Assembly (NCBI RefSeq): GCF_030548175.1
Contig: NZ_JAUORX010000001.1
Span: 310,001 to 374,000, forward strand
DNA: 64,000 nucleotides
Source: Cognatishimia sp. 1_MG-2023
GTDB taxonomy: Bacteria; Pseudomonadota; Alphaproteobacteria; Rhodobacterales; Rhodobacteraceae
Direction: 5' to 3'
Numbering within the stretch: the stretch's first letter is position 1; every line of letters begins with the position of its first letter. Positions 17,043 through 27,116 of the stretch are shown piece after piece. Position numbers and translations under genes: made by a program. The notes under the pieces were generated by a model. That model did no database searches, was not told the DNA's origin, and saw only the letters and a program-made list of their open reading frames with translations.

Positions 17043-17074
17043 TTGATCCAGCGCCATTCATATGGCTCTTGCAT

Positions 17075-17139
17075 GACCTTTGATTTCAAAGGTCGTTATA
17101 TGTCTGGGAAACCAGCGCCCTTGGCGCATTTTCCAGGCA
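17075..17139 (+). other. Two stem-loops between cobS and cobT
   Basis: A perfect stem GACCTTTGA-TT-TCAAAGGTC (17075-17094) is followed by an imperfect longer one built on CTGGGAAACCAGCGCC against GGCGCATTTTCCAG (about 17105-17138). There is no T tract. Such spacers may set different mRNA levels for the two subunits. Confidence 0.5.
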
Positions 17140-17169
17140 TGTTTGGAATGACTGAACAAGGTAGATCGC

Positions 17170-19044
17170 ATGTCAAAGCCAACTGACAACCCGGCCGATC
17201 CGTTCAAAAAGGCCCTTGCTGAGGCCACGAAGGTCATGGCCCATGACCCTGATTTAGCCGTGACGTATACGGTCGATCCGTCAGGGTTATCAGGCGATCA
17301 AATGCGCCTGCCGCAGATCAGCCGCCGTATGACGCGCGACGAGGTTATGTTGGCGCGCGGGACTGCGGACTCGCTGGCTCTGCACCGCCGCTACCACAAT
17401 GACTCGACCTTTGCGAAATATGCGCCCCCCACAGGGATGGCGCGTCAGTTGTTTGAATCCATGGAAATTGCGCGCTGCGAAGCGATGGGCGCGCGTGATA
17501 TGCCGGGAACCGCCGTCAACATTGACGCAAAAATCGAAAACGAAGCGCTTGGTCGTAGCTTTGATAAGATCACGGCCGCTTCTGATGCGCCGCTGGAAAT
17601 GGCTGCGAACTACTTGCTGCGTCATCTGGCGACTGGCCGAGAGCTACCGCCGGCCGCTGCCAATGTCATGAACCTATGGCGTGGTTTTATTGAGCAGAAC
17701 GCAGGCGATACGCTTGAAAACCTGCAGGACATGCTTTCGGACCAATCAAAGTTCGCAAAGTTCGCGCGCCAAATCATTGATGAACTTGGCTACGGCGATC
17801 AGCTGGGCGATGACCCTGATGACATGGACGAGGATCAACAGGACGAAGCCGAACAGCAAGACGACGAGGAGTCCGATCCAGATTCCACAGGTCAGGACGA
17901 CAGCGAACAAGACGAAAGCGACGCAACACCCGAGTCTTCGCAAGAAGAGCAACAAGACAGCTCTGAAGCACAGGTTTCGATGGATGACATGTCTGACGAA
18001 GAGATGTCAGAAGACGTCGATATGCCGGACGGCGAAGCTCCGCTTGAGCCGCCTGCCCCACAACCGATTTCGGATGCAGACCCGGACTATCTGGTATTCA
18101 ACACCGAATTTGATGAAGAAATCCGTGCGGAGGATTTGGCTGAGACTGCGGAGCTAGAGCGCCTGCGCGCTTATTTGGATCAGCAGCTTGAGCCGCTCAA
18201 AGGGGCAGTTAGCCGCCTTGCCAACAAGCTACAGCGTCGTCTGCAAGCGCAGCAGAACCGCAGCTGGGAATTTGACCTAGAAGAAGGCACGCTCGATGCT
18301 GGTCGTCTGGCGCGGGTTGTGGCCAACCCAACGACGCCGTTGTCATTCAAAGTTGAAAAAGACACGGAGTTCCGCGACACGGTGGTAACCCTGCTGTTGG
18401 ACAACTCTGGCTCTATGCGTGGTCGTCCAATTTCAATTGCCGCGATTTGCGCCGATGTTTTGGCCCGTACCCTTGAGCGTTGCAATGTTAAGGTCGAAAT
18501 CCTTGGCTTTACGACGCGCGCTTGGAAAGGTGGCCAATCTCGGGAGCAATGGTTGAACGACGGCCGCCCACAGCAGCCTGGTCGCCTGAATGACCTGCGT
18601 CACATCATCTACAAGTCCGCAGACGCCCCATGGCGTCGGACGCGCCCAAATTTGGGCTTGATGATGAAAGAAGGCTTACTGAAAGAAAACATCGACGGCG
18701 AAGCGCTGGAATGGGCGCACAAGCGTATGGTTGCCCGTCATGAGGCGCGTAAAATCCTGATGGTGATTTCAGACGGTGCACCGGTGGACGACTCCACATT
18801 GTCGGTGAACCCGGCGAACTACCTGGAAAAACACCTGCGGGACGTTATCGAGATGGTTGAAAAGCGCCGTCAGGTGGAATTGCTTGCGATTGGCATCGGC
18901 CACGATGTGACACGTTATTATGAACGTGCTGTCACCATTACCGATGTGGAACAACTAGCAGGCGCGATGACAGAACAGCTTGCTAGCCTATTTGACACCG
19001 ACCCACGCGCCCGCGCGCGCGTTATGGGCATGCGCAACGGTTAA
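17170..19044 (+). CDS. cobT: Cobaltochelatase subunit CobT
   Basis: Partner of CobS in the cobalt chelatase. 624 residues. The order is an N-terminal helical domain (1-205), a very acidic linker (about 210-300, rich in Asp, Glu, Gln and Ser) and a C-terminal von Willebrand A domain whose metal site DNSGS is at 411-415. The acidic linker and VWA domain resemble magnesium-chelatase BchD, but the neighbouring CobS and the full-length N-domain point to CobT. Start at 17170 is ATG after CAAGGTAGATCGC. Followed by a terminator. Confidence 0.95.
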   Translation: MSKPTDNPADPFKKALAEATKVMAHDPDLAVTYTVDPSGLSGDQMRLPQISRRMTRDEVMLARGTADSLALHRRYHNDSTFAKYAPPTGMARQLFESMEIARCEAMGARDMPGTAVNIDAKIENEALGRSFDKITAASDAPLEMAANYLLRHLATGRELPPAAANVMNLWRGFIEQNAGDTLENLQDMLSDQSKFAKFARQIIDELGYGDQLGDDPDDMDEDQQDEAEQQDDEESDPDSTGQDDSEQDESDATPESSQEEQQDSSEAQVSMDDMSDEEMSEDVDMPDGEAPLEPPAPQPISDADPDYLVFNTEFDEEIRAEDLAETAELERLRAYLDQQLEPLKGAVSRLANKLQRRLQAQQNRSWEFDLEEGTLDAGRLARVVANPTTPLSFKVEKDTEFRDTVVTLLLDNSGSMRGRPISIAAICADVLARTLERCNVKVEILGFTTRAWKGGQSREQWLNDGRPQQPGRLNDLRHIIYKSADAPWRRTRPNLGLMMKEGLLKENIDGEALEWAHKRMVARHEARKILMVISDGAPVDDSTLSVNPANYLEKHLRDVIEMVEKRRQVELLAIGIGHDVTRYYERAVTITDVEQLAGAMTEQLASLFDTDPRARARVMGMRNG

Positions 19045-19053
19045 CTTCCAAAT

Positions 19054-19079
19054 GGCGGGTCAATTGGCCCGCCTTTTTC
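19054..19079 (+). terminator. Intrinsic terminator after cobT
   Basis: GGCGGG (19054-19059) pairs with CCCGCC (19068-19073), extended by inner pairs, then TTTTT. Confidence 0.9.
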
Positions 19080-19210
19080 AACGCTCAATGCGCACTACTT
19101 GATCAGCAGCATTATTCGCAACGACATGTTTCTTGCACATGCGTTTCTGCCTATAGACCTGCGGGCAGCTTGCGATTACCACTTTGCAAATGAATGTTTG
19201 AGGGGCTTCG

Positions 19211-21007
19211 ATGTTTCAGTCATTTGATACCACATCCAATCCAGCACAGGGACCAGCGCGCTTAAAGGCTCTGCGTGCCGCAATGAATGAGGCCTCGGTC
19301 GATGGATTTCTCGTGCCACGCGCGGATGCACATCAGGGCGAATATGTCGCCCCTCATGACGACCGCTTGATATGGCTCACAGGGTTTTCTGGCTCCGCTG
19401 GATTTTGCTGCGCTTTGAAAGAGACCGCCGGGCTATTCGTAGATGGCCGCTATCGCATTCAAGCAAAACAACAAGTCGCCGATGATTTCACAATTGTGCA
19501 TTGGCCCGAAGTCTCTTTGGCCGCTTGGCTGAAAGAGACAGGCATCACAGGGACTATTGGTTTTGACCCTTGGCTGCACACCGCGCGTGAAATCGAACGC
19601 CTAGAGATCGAGCTGGCAAACAGCGGTATCTCGTTGCAACCCATCCACAATCTTGTTGATGCAATTTGGGCAGATCAACCAGCACCGCCAACCGCCAAGG
19701 TTCTGCCCTATCCAGAAGAGCTTGCAGGCGAGCACCATGCGGACAAAATGGTTCGCTTGGCCGCCGATCTTCGCGGAAAAGGCCAAAGCGCCGCCGTTAT
19801 CACGCTGCCAGATAGCTTGTGTTGGTTGCTGAACATTCGCGGTACCGACATTAGCCGGAATCCGGTTGCCCAAGGCTTTGCAATTTTGCACAACGATGCG
19901 CGCGTTGATCTCTTCATGGCACGTGAAAAATTAACGGATGCACATGACCATTTAGGCGACAAAGTTACTTGCCACGAGCCGAATGAGTTGATGCCAATGC
20001 TTGCAGCCCTCACCGGCGTTGTGCGCTTAGATAAGGGCAGCGTACCGCTTGCAATCGCCTCTGTCCTCGCGGCAAGCGGCTTAGACATTGCCTATGACCA
20101 AGATCCCTGTGCGCTCCCTAAAGCATGTAAAAACGCGCAGGAAATCGCAGGTACGACCGAAGCGCATCTGCGAGATGGTGCCGCGGTTTGTAATTTCTTG
20201 GCATGGTTTGACGAAAACGCTGAACAGCACATCACCGAAATCGACGTTGCGACACAGCTAGAAAATTGTCGGCGCGATACTGGTCTGCTGCGCGACATCA
20301 GTTTTGACACCATTGCGGGTGCGGGTCCGAATGGCGCGGTTATCCATTATCGCGTGACGCACGACACAAACCGGACATTGCAGTCTGGTGAAATCATGGT
20401 GGTGGACAGCGGCGGCCAATATTTGGACGGCACCACCGACATCACAAGAACATTGCCAATTGGCAATATCGGAAAAAAAGAAAGCCACGCCTTTACCTTA
20501 GTCCTAAAAGGCATGATTGCCGTATCGCAACTCCGCTGGCCTGCTGGTCTGGCGGGGCGTGATCTTGAGGCGATGGGCCGCGTGCCTTTGTGGCAAGCTG
20601 GCATGGACTTTGATCACGGGTTGGGTCACGGCGTGGGTACATACCTTTGCGTTCATGAGGGTCCGCAAAGATTGAGCAAAATCAGTGACGTCCCACTTAT
20701 GCCCGGCATGATCCTATCCAATGAACCAGGCTACTACCGCGAAGGTGCATTTGGGATTCGCATTGAAAATTTGGTTGTGGTAGAGCATGCACCATCACTG
20801 GAAGGTGGTGACAGCCACAGGGACATGCTTCAATTTCGCACCCTGACATATGCACCGATTGATCGGCGCCTTATTGTCACCGATTTGCTGACCGCAGAAG
20901 AGCGGGATTGGCTAAATACCTACCATCAGGAGTGTTTTGATCATCTGAGCCCAAGGGTGGGATCAGAGACGCGGCGTTGGTTGTCCGAAGTGACAAAACC
21001 GCTGTGA
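19211..21007 (+). CDS. Xaa-Pro aminopeptidase (M24B), long three-domain form
   Basis: Removes an N-terminal residue linked to proline. 598 residues, the long form with two creatinase-like N-terminal domains before the pita-bread catalytic domain, like eukaryotic XPNPEP1 and unlike the roughly 440-residue E. coli PepP. All five dinuclear metal ligands are present: Asp399 and Asp410 (VDSG then TDITRT), His473 (GLGHGVG), Glu505 (SNEPGYY) and Glu519 (RIENLVV). No signal peptide, so cytosolic. GAGGGG precedes the ATG by 6 bases. Confidence 0.93.
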   Translation: MFQSFDTTSNPAQGPARLKALRAAMNEASVDGFLVPRADAHQGEYVAPHDDRLIWLTGFSGSAGFCCALKETAGLFVDGRYRIQAKQQVADDFTIVHWPEVSLAAWLKETGITGTIGFDPWLHTAREIERLEIELANSGISLQPIHNLVDAIWADQPAPPTAKVLPYPEELAGEHHADKMVRLAADLRGKGQSAAVITLPDSLCWLLNIRGTDISRNPVAQGFAILHNDARVDLFMAREKLTDAHDHLGDKVTCHEPNELMPMLAALTGVVRLDKGSVPLAIASVLAASGLDIAYDQDPCALPKACKNAQEIAGTTEAHLRDGAAVCNFLAWFDENAEQHITEIDVATQLENCRRDTGLLRDISFDTIAGAGPNGAVIHYRVTHDTNRTLQSGEIMVVDSGGQYLDGTTDITRTLPIGNIGKKESHAFTLVLKGMIAVSQLRWPAGLAGRDLEAMGRVPLWQAGMDFDHGLGHGVGTYLCVHEGPQRLSKISDVPLMPGMILSNEPGYYREGAFGIRIENLVVVEHAPSLEGGDSHRDMLQFRTLTYAPIDRRLIVTDLLTAEERDWLNTYHQECFDHLSPRVGSETRRWLSEVTKPL

Positions 21008-21068
21008 CATAATCCTGTAACATGTTCGCTGTCTTAGGGATGGCAACACGACGATACGAGGAAAGAAA

Positions 21069-21413
21069 ATGACGAGCTATATTACTATTCGCAGGGCGCC
21101 AGGAAAATGGTCTGTTCGTGCTGGTGGCGCTGTATTGGGTGAAACCGAAAATGCACTTGAATTAACTGAAGGCGATTACCCTGCTGTCATTTACTTCCCT
21201 CGAGAAGACATTGCGACGGCTTTCCTTGACGACAGTGACTATACAACGCACTGCCCCCACAAAGGGGATGCAACGTATTTCTCTATCGTCACGAAAAGCA
21301 AAACCCTAAAAAACGCTGTTTGGAGCTATGAAGCTCCAAAGGAAGAGGTTGCCCGGATCAAGGGGTACCTTGCTTTCACCAGCAATGAAGGTGTCGCCGT
21401 AGAGCAATTATAA
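21069..21413 (+). CDS. DUF427 domain protein
   Basis: 114 residues, the whole of one DUF427 domain: ITIRRAPGKWSVRAGG, YPAVIYFPREDI, THCPHKGDATYFSI and a final AVWSYEAPKEEVARIKGYLAF. The CPHKGDAxYF segment is the family hallmark. Structure-based suggestions of catalysis exist for relatives but no function is established. GAGGAAAG gives a good ribosome site. Followed by a terminator that separates it from the MFS gene. Confidence 0.92.
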   Translation: MTSYITIRRAPGKWSVRAGGAVLGETENALELTEGDYPAVIYFPREDIATAFLDDSDYTTHCPHKGDATYFSIVTKSKTLKNAVWSYEAPKEEVARIKGYLAFTSNEGVAVEQL

Positions 21414-21434
21414 GCTGAAGTCACTTACGCGCAG

Positions 21435-21460
21435 AAAGGGCCAAGGGGCCCTTTTTTCTT
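21435..21460 (+). terminator. Intrinsic terminator after the DUF427 gene
   Basis: AAAGGGCC (21435-21442), loop AAGG, GGCCCTTT (21447-21454), then T run. Confidence 0.92.
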
Positions 21461-21475
21461 TTCTAGGGGAAAACA

Positions 21476-22648
21476 TTGGATTCAAACGTGTCAAAGAAAA
21501 ACCCAATCGCTTTGATTTTGGTCCTTTGGGCAGCAGGTCTGGGCGCAGCTGGCCAGTTTGCAAAAGTATCGGTGTCGTTCGAGGCCTTGGGTTCTGTTTA
21601 CCCTGTCTCTGACACATACCTTGGTCTGATTGTTTCGGTCATCAGTGTGATGGGAATTATTTTTGGACTGACGGCCGCACAATTCGTTTCCTCGATTGGG
21701 TTTCGAAAGATGCTACTTGGCGCGCTGTTTTTGGGCGGAGTTTTGTCAGCAATACAGGCTACTTTGCCGCCCTATTGGGTTTTGATGCTATCGCGAACGC
21801 TTGAGGGCATAACGCATCTTGCCATCACAATTGCCGCACCAACTTTGATCGCTGTTTTGTCATCTGCGCAGAACCGCGCGTTCTTTATGGCGCTTTGGAG
21901 CACCTTTTTTAGCGTCGCATTTGCGACGATGGCTTGGTTTGGCCCCCAGGTCATTCAGGCGTTTGGTCCTGGTTCATTGTTTGCTCTGCATGCGGGTTAT
22001 ATGGCCGTCATTGGGGTGGTACTTTACTTTTGGTTGCCCAAGCACGCAGTAGCGACGCAAGCAATGCCAAGTGCCTCTGAAATTATTCAGCGTCATATTC
22101 GCGCCTATAGGTCCCCTCGGGAATTTGCACCGGCATTGGGTTGGCTTTTTTACACGTTAACCTTTGTGTCTGTTCTTACGCTTTTGCCGCCTCATGTCAC
22201 AGAGGCACAACGGACCACATTGATCCCCTTGCTTCCGCTTGCGAGTATTGTCAGCTCTCTGACGGTTGGCGCATTGCTGTTACGTATTATCCAAGCGTAT
22301 CGACTTATTCAGATTGGTTTTGCAATTGGTGCCGCAGCCGCAATCGCTTTGTTGATGGGGATCGCCACGCCGATCGTTTACATAAGCCTCTTTGCGGCCC
22401 TTGGTCTTGTTCAATCCTCTAGCTTTGCGGCTATTCCACAGCTCAATAAAACTGCAGACTCTCAAGCGCTCGCAAATGGTGGCATGAGTCAAATGGGCAA
22501 CCTTGGGAATTCACTTGGAACCCCTATCATGCTGGTTGTCATAGGCTGGCACGGGTTTCCTGGTCTGGCAGGCATGTTATTGGTTTGTTTCTTGGGGGGA
22601 ATTCTGGCGCACAGCATTCTTGCCCAACAAAGACTCAAGCAGCTTTAA
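21476..22648 (+). CDS. MFS transporter, substrate unknown
   Basis: 390 residues with about twelve hydrophobic segments and the MFS loop between segments 2 and 3 (FVSSIGFRKMLLGALFLGG). The likely start is TTG 21476, six bases after AGGGGA (21465-21470); the next option is GTG at 21488. Best general match is to the nitrate/cyanate-type or sugar-type MFS permeases of unknown substrate. It begins right after the DUF427 terminator and ends overlapping the convergent ClC gene by 4 bases. Confidence 0.85.
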   Translation: MDSNVSKKNPIALILVLWAAGLGAAGQFAKVSVSFEALGSVYPVSDTYLGLIVSVISVMGIIFGLTAAQFVSSIGFRKMLLGALFLGGVLSAIQATLPPYWVLMLSRTLEGITHLAITIAAPTLIAVLSSAQNRAFFMALWSTFFSVAFATMAWFGPQVIQAFGPGSLFALHAGYMAVIGVVLYFWLPKHAVATQAMPSASEIIQRHIRAYRSPREFAPALGWLFYTLTFVSVLTLLPPHVTEAQRTTLIPLLPLASIVSSLTVGALLLRIIQAYRLIQIGFAIGAAAAIALLMGIATPIVYISLFAALGLVQSSSFAAIPQLNKTADSQALANGGMSQMGNLGNSLGTPIMLVVIGWHGFPGLAGMLLVCFLGGILAHSILAQQRLKQL

Positions 22649-24333
22649 GAATGCTCTTCAGCAGCCGTTGCAGCGAGCGCTTTGTTAATGGCTTTCAGGG
22701 CATCGACATGATGAACCACACCTAAAAGCTTTGGCGCCTGCCCCTCACCCGTCAACTGAACCACGGGGATAAACGACACATTCGGCCGTTCGAACAAGGG
22801 CATGACAGCTTCTAATGTCGCCTGAGGGTCAGCATAGATGCCTTGTTCAATCAAGTTCCAACACATCTTTTCAGTCGCGTTATCGTCTTTTGAAATGTCA
22901 GCAACAAAGTCGCTGACTTTGGACAACCCTAACAAATACGCCTGTGGGCCTGCAGCCACGTGTTCGTCCCGTCGTTCAAGCTGCGTTAGGAAAAACGATC
23001 TATCGACAAGGCGTGACCCGAGGGCAGTAGATATGGAAACTGTAACCATTACGGCCAATCCGGTCTGCCAGTCTCCGGTTAGTTCAAACACGATCAAGGT
23101 TGTCGAAATCGGAGCACCTAATACTGCTGCCGCGACGCCACCCATGCCAGCCAGTGCATATAACGTATGTGACCCAGATATTTCTGGAAAAATCGGTGTG
23201 GCAATCAATCCAAAGGCCAACCCAGTCAAAGCGCCGACCATCAAAGCCGGTGAGAACACGCCGCCGCCCATTCGACCCGCCATTGTGATGGAAACCGCAA
23301 TGACTTTGAGCACCACGAATACAATGGCCTCATGCAATAGAAGCGTGCCCTTCAGAGCGGCTGAGGTCGTCTCGTAGCCGACACCAATGATGTGTGGGTA
23401 CCAGATCGCTAAAAGGCCCAACAAACCCCCAGCAATGGCAGGACGCATCCACCGCTTTAACCCCAGGTGAGACATTATGAACGTGCCCATGTCGTCAGCC
23501 CAGAAGATTGTCCACATTAGGAAAACCGCAGCTAGCCCACATACCCCACCAAGCATAAGAAACGCTGGCAACTCTTGATAAAAGGCCAATGCGGATTCGA
23601 CCGGTAGAACAAATTCGGTAACGTCCCCATAGGTAAGTCGGCTGATCACAGTGCCTGCGACGGATGCAATCGCGATTGGCGCAAAAGCGTGAACGGCAAA
23701 GTGGCGAAGGATCACCTCTAGGGCAAACAATGCCCCCGCAATCGGCGCATTAAAGGACGCAGACACCGCCGCAGCGACGGCGCAGCCAAGCAAATCGCGC
23801 CCAGTCACGCCGTTTGCACGGATTTTCTCGCTCACCCAACTGGAGATGACCGCCGCAAGGTGAACAACAGGGCCTTCGCGGCCAGTGGAACCGCCGGAAC
23901 TCAACGTAATGAGAGAGGCGAGTGCTGAGACAAAACCTTCTTTGATCCCAACGCGGCCCTCGTTTAGTGCAGCGCCGCTGATCACATCAGCAGGCCCGAA
24001 TGCACGCGCGTCTTTCGTGAACCGGTCTAACAATAACCCGACAAGAAGACCGCCCGTGATGGGAATGAAGAGTATCCAATACCAAGGCAAAGTTTCGGCA
24101 AAGCTATGCAGGCGATTGATGTTTTCGGTGCCATAAAGCGATGACTGCAGCCACTCGATGCACTTTCGAAAAATGACGGCTGCGAACCCAGAAACGATGC
24201 CAATGAGCAAGGCAATGACCCAGAATTGAAACTGGCTGGGGCCACGTTTCAGCAGGACTTGCCAACCATCACGGCAAGCAACGCCAGCTTGTCGCGCACT
24301 ATCGACCAAGAAGGAACCAAGAGGATGAGCCAT
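22645..24333 (-). CDS. ClC-type chloride channel/antiporter with CBS-like tail
   Basis: 562 residues. The membrane part (about 30-440) has ClC motifs: STGREGPVVH with the gating Glu153, and MGGGVFSPALMVGA, the third anion-binding motif. The first motif is less clear (GPADVISGAALNEG). The external gating Glu is kept, so coupled H+/Cl- exchange is possible, but the second, proton Glu cannot be judged. The C-terminal 110 residues (about 450-562) look like a pair of CBS-type repeats (DPQATLEAVMPLFERPNVSFIPVV). Its last 4 bases overlap the MFS gene end to end. Confidence 0.9.
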   Translation of the reverse strand: MAHPLGSFLVDSARQAGVACRDGWQVLLKRGPSQFQFWVIALLIGIVSGFAAVIFRKCIEWLQSSLYGTENINRLHSFAETLPWYWILFIPITGGLLVGLLLDRFTKDARAFGPADVISGAALNEGRVGIKEGFVSALASLITLSSGGSTGREGPVVHLAAVISSWVSEKIRANGVTGRDLLGCAVAAAVSASFNAPIAGALFALEVILRHFAVHAFAPIAIASVAGTVISRLTYGDVTEFVLPVESALAFYQELPAFLMLGGVCGLAAVFLMWTIFWADDMGTFIMSHLGLKRWMRPAIAGGLLGLLAIWYPHIIGVGYETTSAALKGTLLLHEAIVFVVLKVIAVSITMAGRMGGGVFSPALMVGALTGLAFGLIATPIFPEISGSHTLYALAGMGGVAAAVLGAPISTTLIVFELTGDWQTGLAVMVTVSISTALGSRLVDRSFFLTQLERRDEHVAAGPQAYLLGLSKVSDFVADISKDDNATEKMCWNLIEQGIYADPQATLEAVMPLFERPNVSFIPVVQLTGEGQAPKLLGVVHHVDALKAINKALAATAAEEHS

Positions 24334-24465
24334 AACACCCGTTTTTCGTCTATTTCATCCAGCTTTATGCCCTAGAAGCAAAAGACGAAAGCCTCTGAAC
24401 CTGAAGAGACGATAACTTTTTGAAGTGGTACGCTTAAGTCACCTATAACCAAGCCGTTTCGAGAC

Positions 24466-26115
24466 TTAGCCTGCCAACAAAGCCTTTGCAGCGCCGCGCG
24501 CTTGATCAGTTACGCTATCGCCGGAAATCATGCGCGCAATTTCGTCAACACGTTGGTTCGCATCCAAGGGCACAACCGTTGATAGCGTCAGCCCGTCATT
24601 CACGTTCTTTTCGACACGCCAATGATGTGCGCCTAAGGCAGCAACTTGCGGGCTATGTGTGACAACAAGAATTTGGCCCTGTTCAGCCAGCGCAGACAGG
24701 CGCCGCCCAACGGCATCAGCTGTTGCACCGCCTACACCTCTGTCGATCTCGTCAAAAATCATGGTGGTTTCGCGATCATCCCCAGTCAGGCAAACCTTTA
24801 GTGCCAAAAGAAACCGGCTAAGTTCGCCACCTGAGGCAATTTTTGCAAGCGGGCCGGATGGTGCGCCTGGGTTTGTCGCGACTGTAAAAGAAACGGCATC
24901 AAGACCATGCGGCCCCGCTGGCTCTTCTGTAATTTGCGTTGTAAATACCGCGCGCTCCATTTTCAACGGAGCAAGTTCAGCCATGACAGAACGGTCCAGT
25001 TCCAAAGCAGCGGCCTTGCGAGATGCGCTGAGCCTCTCGGCCTGTGCACGATAGGCTGCTTCAGCGATATTCAACGTATTCTTAAGCTCTGCAATCTGCC
25101 CCTCGCCCGCATCCAACGCGGCCATTTTTTCGCGCAGCTCATTTGCGAAGGTACCAAGTTCGTCCGGCGCTACATTATGCTTCCGTGCAAGACCTCGAAT
25201 TGCAAACAAGCGCTCTTCGCATTGCTCCAGATCCAGTGGATTGAAATCCAAATTCTCTAAGCAACGCTCGACACCTGATGTTGCCTCGTCCAGTTCCGCC
25301 AGAGCACGGCCAAGTGCGGCCAACGGCGCATCAAGTTGACCTTCGAGTGACGCAGCGGCCCCTTCAAGCCAACGCAGAGCATCGCCCATAGTGCCCTCGG
25401 CACCCTTTAGCCCAAGGGCGGCATGGGCATGATTTACGTCTTCTCGTACCCGCTCTGCCGCTTGCATTGCACGTCGCTGAACATCCAAATCGCCCTCTTC
25501 GCCGGGCTGTGGGTCTAGTAAATCAAGTTCAGACACAGCATGACGCAAGAATTCTTCTTCGGCTTGAACGGCTTTCAATGCGGCTTCTGCAGCTTGCAGC
25601 GCTTTTCGGGCCCTGCTCACGTCATTCCAGAGAACACGTGTTTCTTCACGCACCCCTTCCAACTGAGCAAATTGATCCAACAAATCGCGGTGACCTTTGG
25701 GATCAAGCAGGCCACGGTCGTCGTGCTGTCCGTGAAGTTCGACAAGTGTTTCAGAGAGCGCTCTTAGCACCTCGCCAGAACAGCGCCGATCATTAACCCA
25801 TGCCGTTTTTCGCCCATCTTTACGGTTAATCCGGCGCAACATCAGTTCGCGACCGCCGGGTAACCCAGCTTCTTCTAAGATTGCGTGTACGGGATGGGAG
25901 TCTGGCAAATCAAATTCAGCAATGACTTCGCCCTGCTCCGCGCCATTGCGAACCAATTCAGCCCGCCCGCGCCAGCCAAGAACAAAGCCTAAGGAATCCA
26001 ACAAAATGGATTTACCCGCGCCGGTTTCACCAGTCAAAACATTCAAACCCGGCTGAAAATCAAGTTCCAGCCGGTCGATAATCAACATGTCTCGGATTTC
26101 TAGCGCGCGCAACAT
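24466..26115 (-). CDS. recN: DNA repair protein RecN
   Basis: SMC-like ATPase of double-strand break repair. 549 residues, normal. Walker A GETGAGKS is at 29-36; a long coiled-coil arm region spans about 150-370; the ABC signature SGGELS starts at about 428 and Walker B FDE ends at about 456. It lies 40 bases downstream of bamD and is probably co-transcribed. No LexA-type box (GTTC-N7-GTTC) was seen directly upstream. Confidence 0.96.
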   Translation of the reverse strand: MLRALEIRDMLIIDRLELDFQPGLNVLTGETGAGKSILLDSLGFVLGWRGRAELVRNGAEQGEVIAEFDLPDSHPVHAILEEAGLPGGRELMLRRINRKDGRKTAWVNDRRCSGEVLRALSETLVELHGQHDDRGLLDPKGHRDLLDQFAQLEGVREETRVLWNDVSRARKALQAAEAALKAVQAEEEFLRHAVSELDLLDPQPGEEGDLDVQRRAMQAAERVREDVNHAHAALGLKGAEGTMGDALRWLEGAAASLEGQLDAPLAALGRALAELDEATSGVERCLENLDFNPLDLEQCEERLFAIRGLARKHNVAPDELGTFANELREKMAALDAGEGQIAELKNTLNIAEAAYRAQAERLSASRKAAALELDRSVMAELAPLKMERAVFTTQITEEPAGPHGLDAVSFTVATNPGAPSGPLAKIASGGELSRFLLALKVCLTGDDRETTMIFDEIDRGVGGATADAVGRRLSALAEQGQILVVTHSPQVAALGAHHWRVEKNVNDGLTLSTVVPLDANQRVDEIARMISGDSVTDQARGAAKALLAG

Positions 26116-26155
26116 TAGTAAAGCACCGCCTTACACTGGCCCAAAGCCCACATGT

Positions 26156-27010
26156 TTATAGCCATTTGCCCTTAACGGTCTGACGGTACACCTGAGCAAG
26201 CCAGCCGTTCCCTTTGACCTTTGGCTGCAGGCCACGGCCTGTTAGCAAGCGATAGCTGTCTTCATACCAATCGGTTGACTGGAAGTTATGCCCAAGTATG
26301 GCGCCAGCTGTCTGTGCCTCGTCAGTTAGACCAAGCGATAGATATGCTTCGACCAAACGATGCAACGCTTCTGGCGTGTGGCTCGTGGTTTGGAAATCTT
26401 CGACGACAACGCGGAACCGATTGATCGCTGCAGGAAAACGATCGCGCTTTAGATAGTAGCGTCCGATTTCCATTTCTTTGCCCGCAAGGTGGTCAAAAGC
26501 GAGATCAAATTTCAATACGGAAGACCGCGCATATTCGCTGTCTGGATAGGTCTCAATCACTTTACGCAGGGATTGCAACGCTTGGAACGTCAGGCCTTGG
26601 TCCCGTCCGACTTCGTCAATCTGATCGTAATAGCTGAGCGCCAACAAATACTGCGCATATGCGGCATCATCATCTTGTGGGAAGAAGTCGATATAACGCT
26701 GTGCTGCTGACCGGCTGTTTTCGTAATCTTGATCACGGTGGTAGGCAAATGCCTGCATGATCAAAGCCCGTTTCGCTAGTTCTGAATACGGATACAGGCG
26801 TTCTACTTCAGAAAAGTAAAAGGCGGCATCATCCGGTTTATTCCGTTCGAGTTCAAATTCACCTCGGCCGAAAATTTGCTCTGCTGAGAAATTCTCTAAC
26901 GGAACGGATCCGAACAACTTTTGATCTGCGCCACCGCCGCTACAGCCTGCGAGGACCGCTGCGGACAAAAGTGCAGCAACTACAATCTTGCGAGAGTCGC
27001 GACGCGCCAT
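26156..27010 (-). CDS. bamD: Outer-membrane assembly lipoprotein BamD
   Basis: Lipoprotein of the BAM complex that folds outer-membrane beta-barrel proteins. 284 residues; the signal peptide ends in lipobox LAGC with the lipidated Cys at 23. Five TPR-like units follow (FGRGEFELERNKPDDAAFYFSEVERLYPYSE-type pattern, in units of about 35 residues), matching E. coli BamD. It lies between lpxC and recN, a conserved alphaproteobacterial order. Confidence 0.95.
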   Translation of the reverse strand: MARRDSRKIVVAALLSAAVLAGCSGGGADQKLFGSVPLENFSAEQIFGRGEFELERNKPDDAAFYFSEVERLYPYSELAKRALIMQAFAYHRDQDYENSRSAAQRYIDFFPQDDDAAYAQYLLALSYYDQIDEVGRDQGLTFQALQSLRKVIETYPDSEYARSSVLKFDLAFDHLAGKEMEIGRYYLKRDRFPAAINRFRVVVEDFQTTSHTPEALHRLVEAYLSLGLTDEAQTAGAILGHNFQSTDWYEDSYRLLTGRGLQPKVKGNGWLAQVYRQTVKGKWL

Positions 27011-27116
27011 TCTGCTCTACCTTCTTGACTGTCTTCCTGAGGCAGCACCTCTTCCAAAGCTGTTAACACAGTTTTTTCCAAGGCAAAACGTCTTTGGAGA
27101 GAATTCGTGGTAAACC

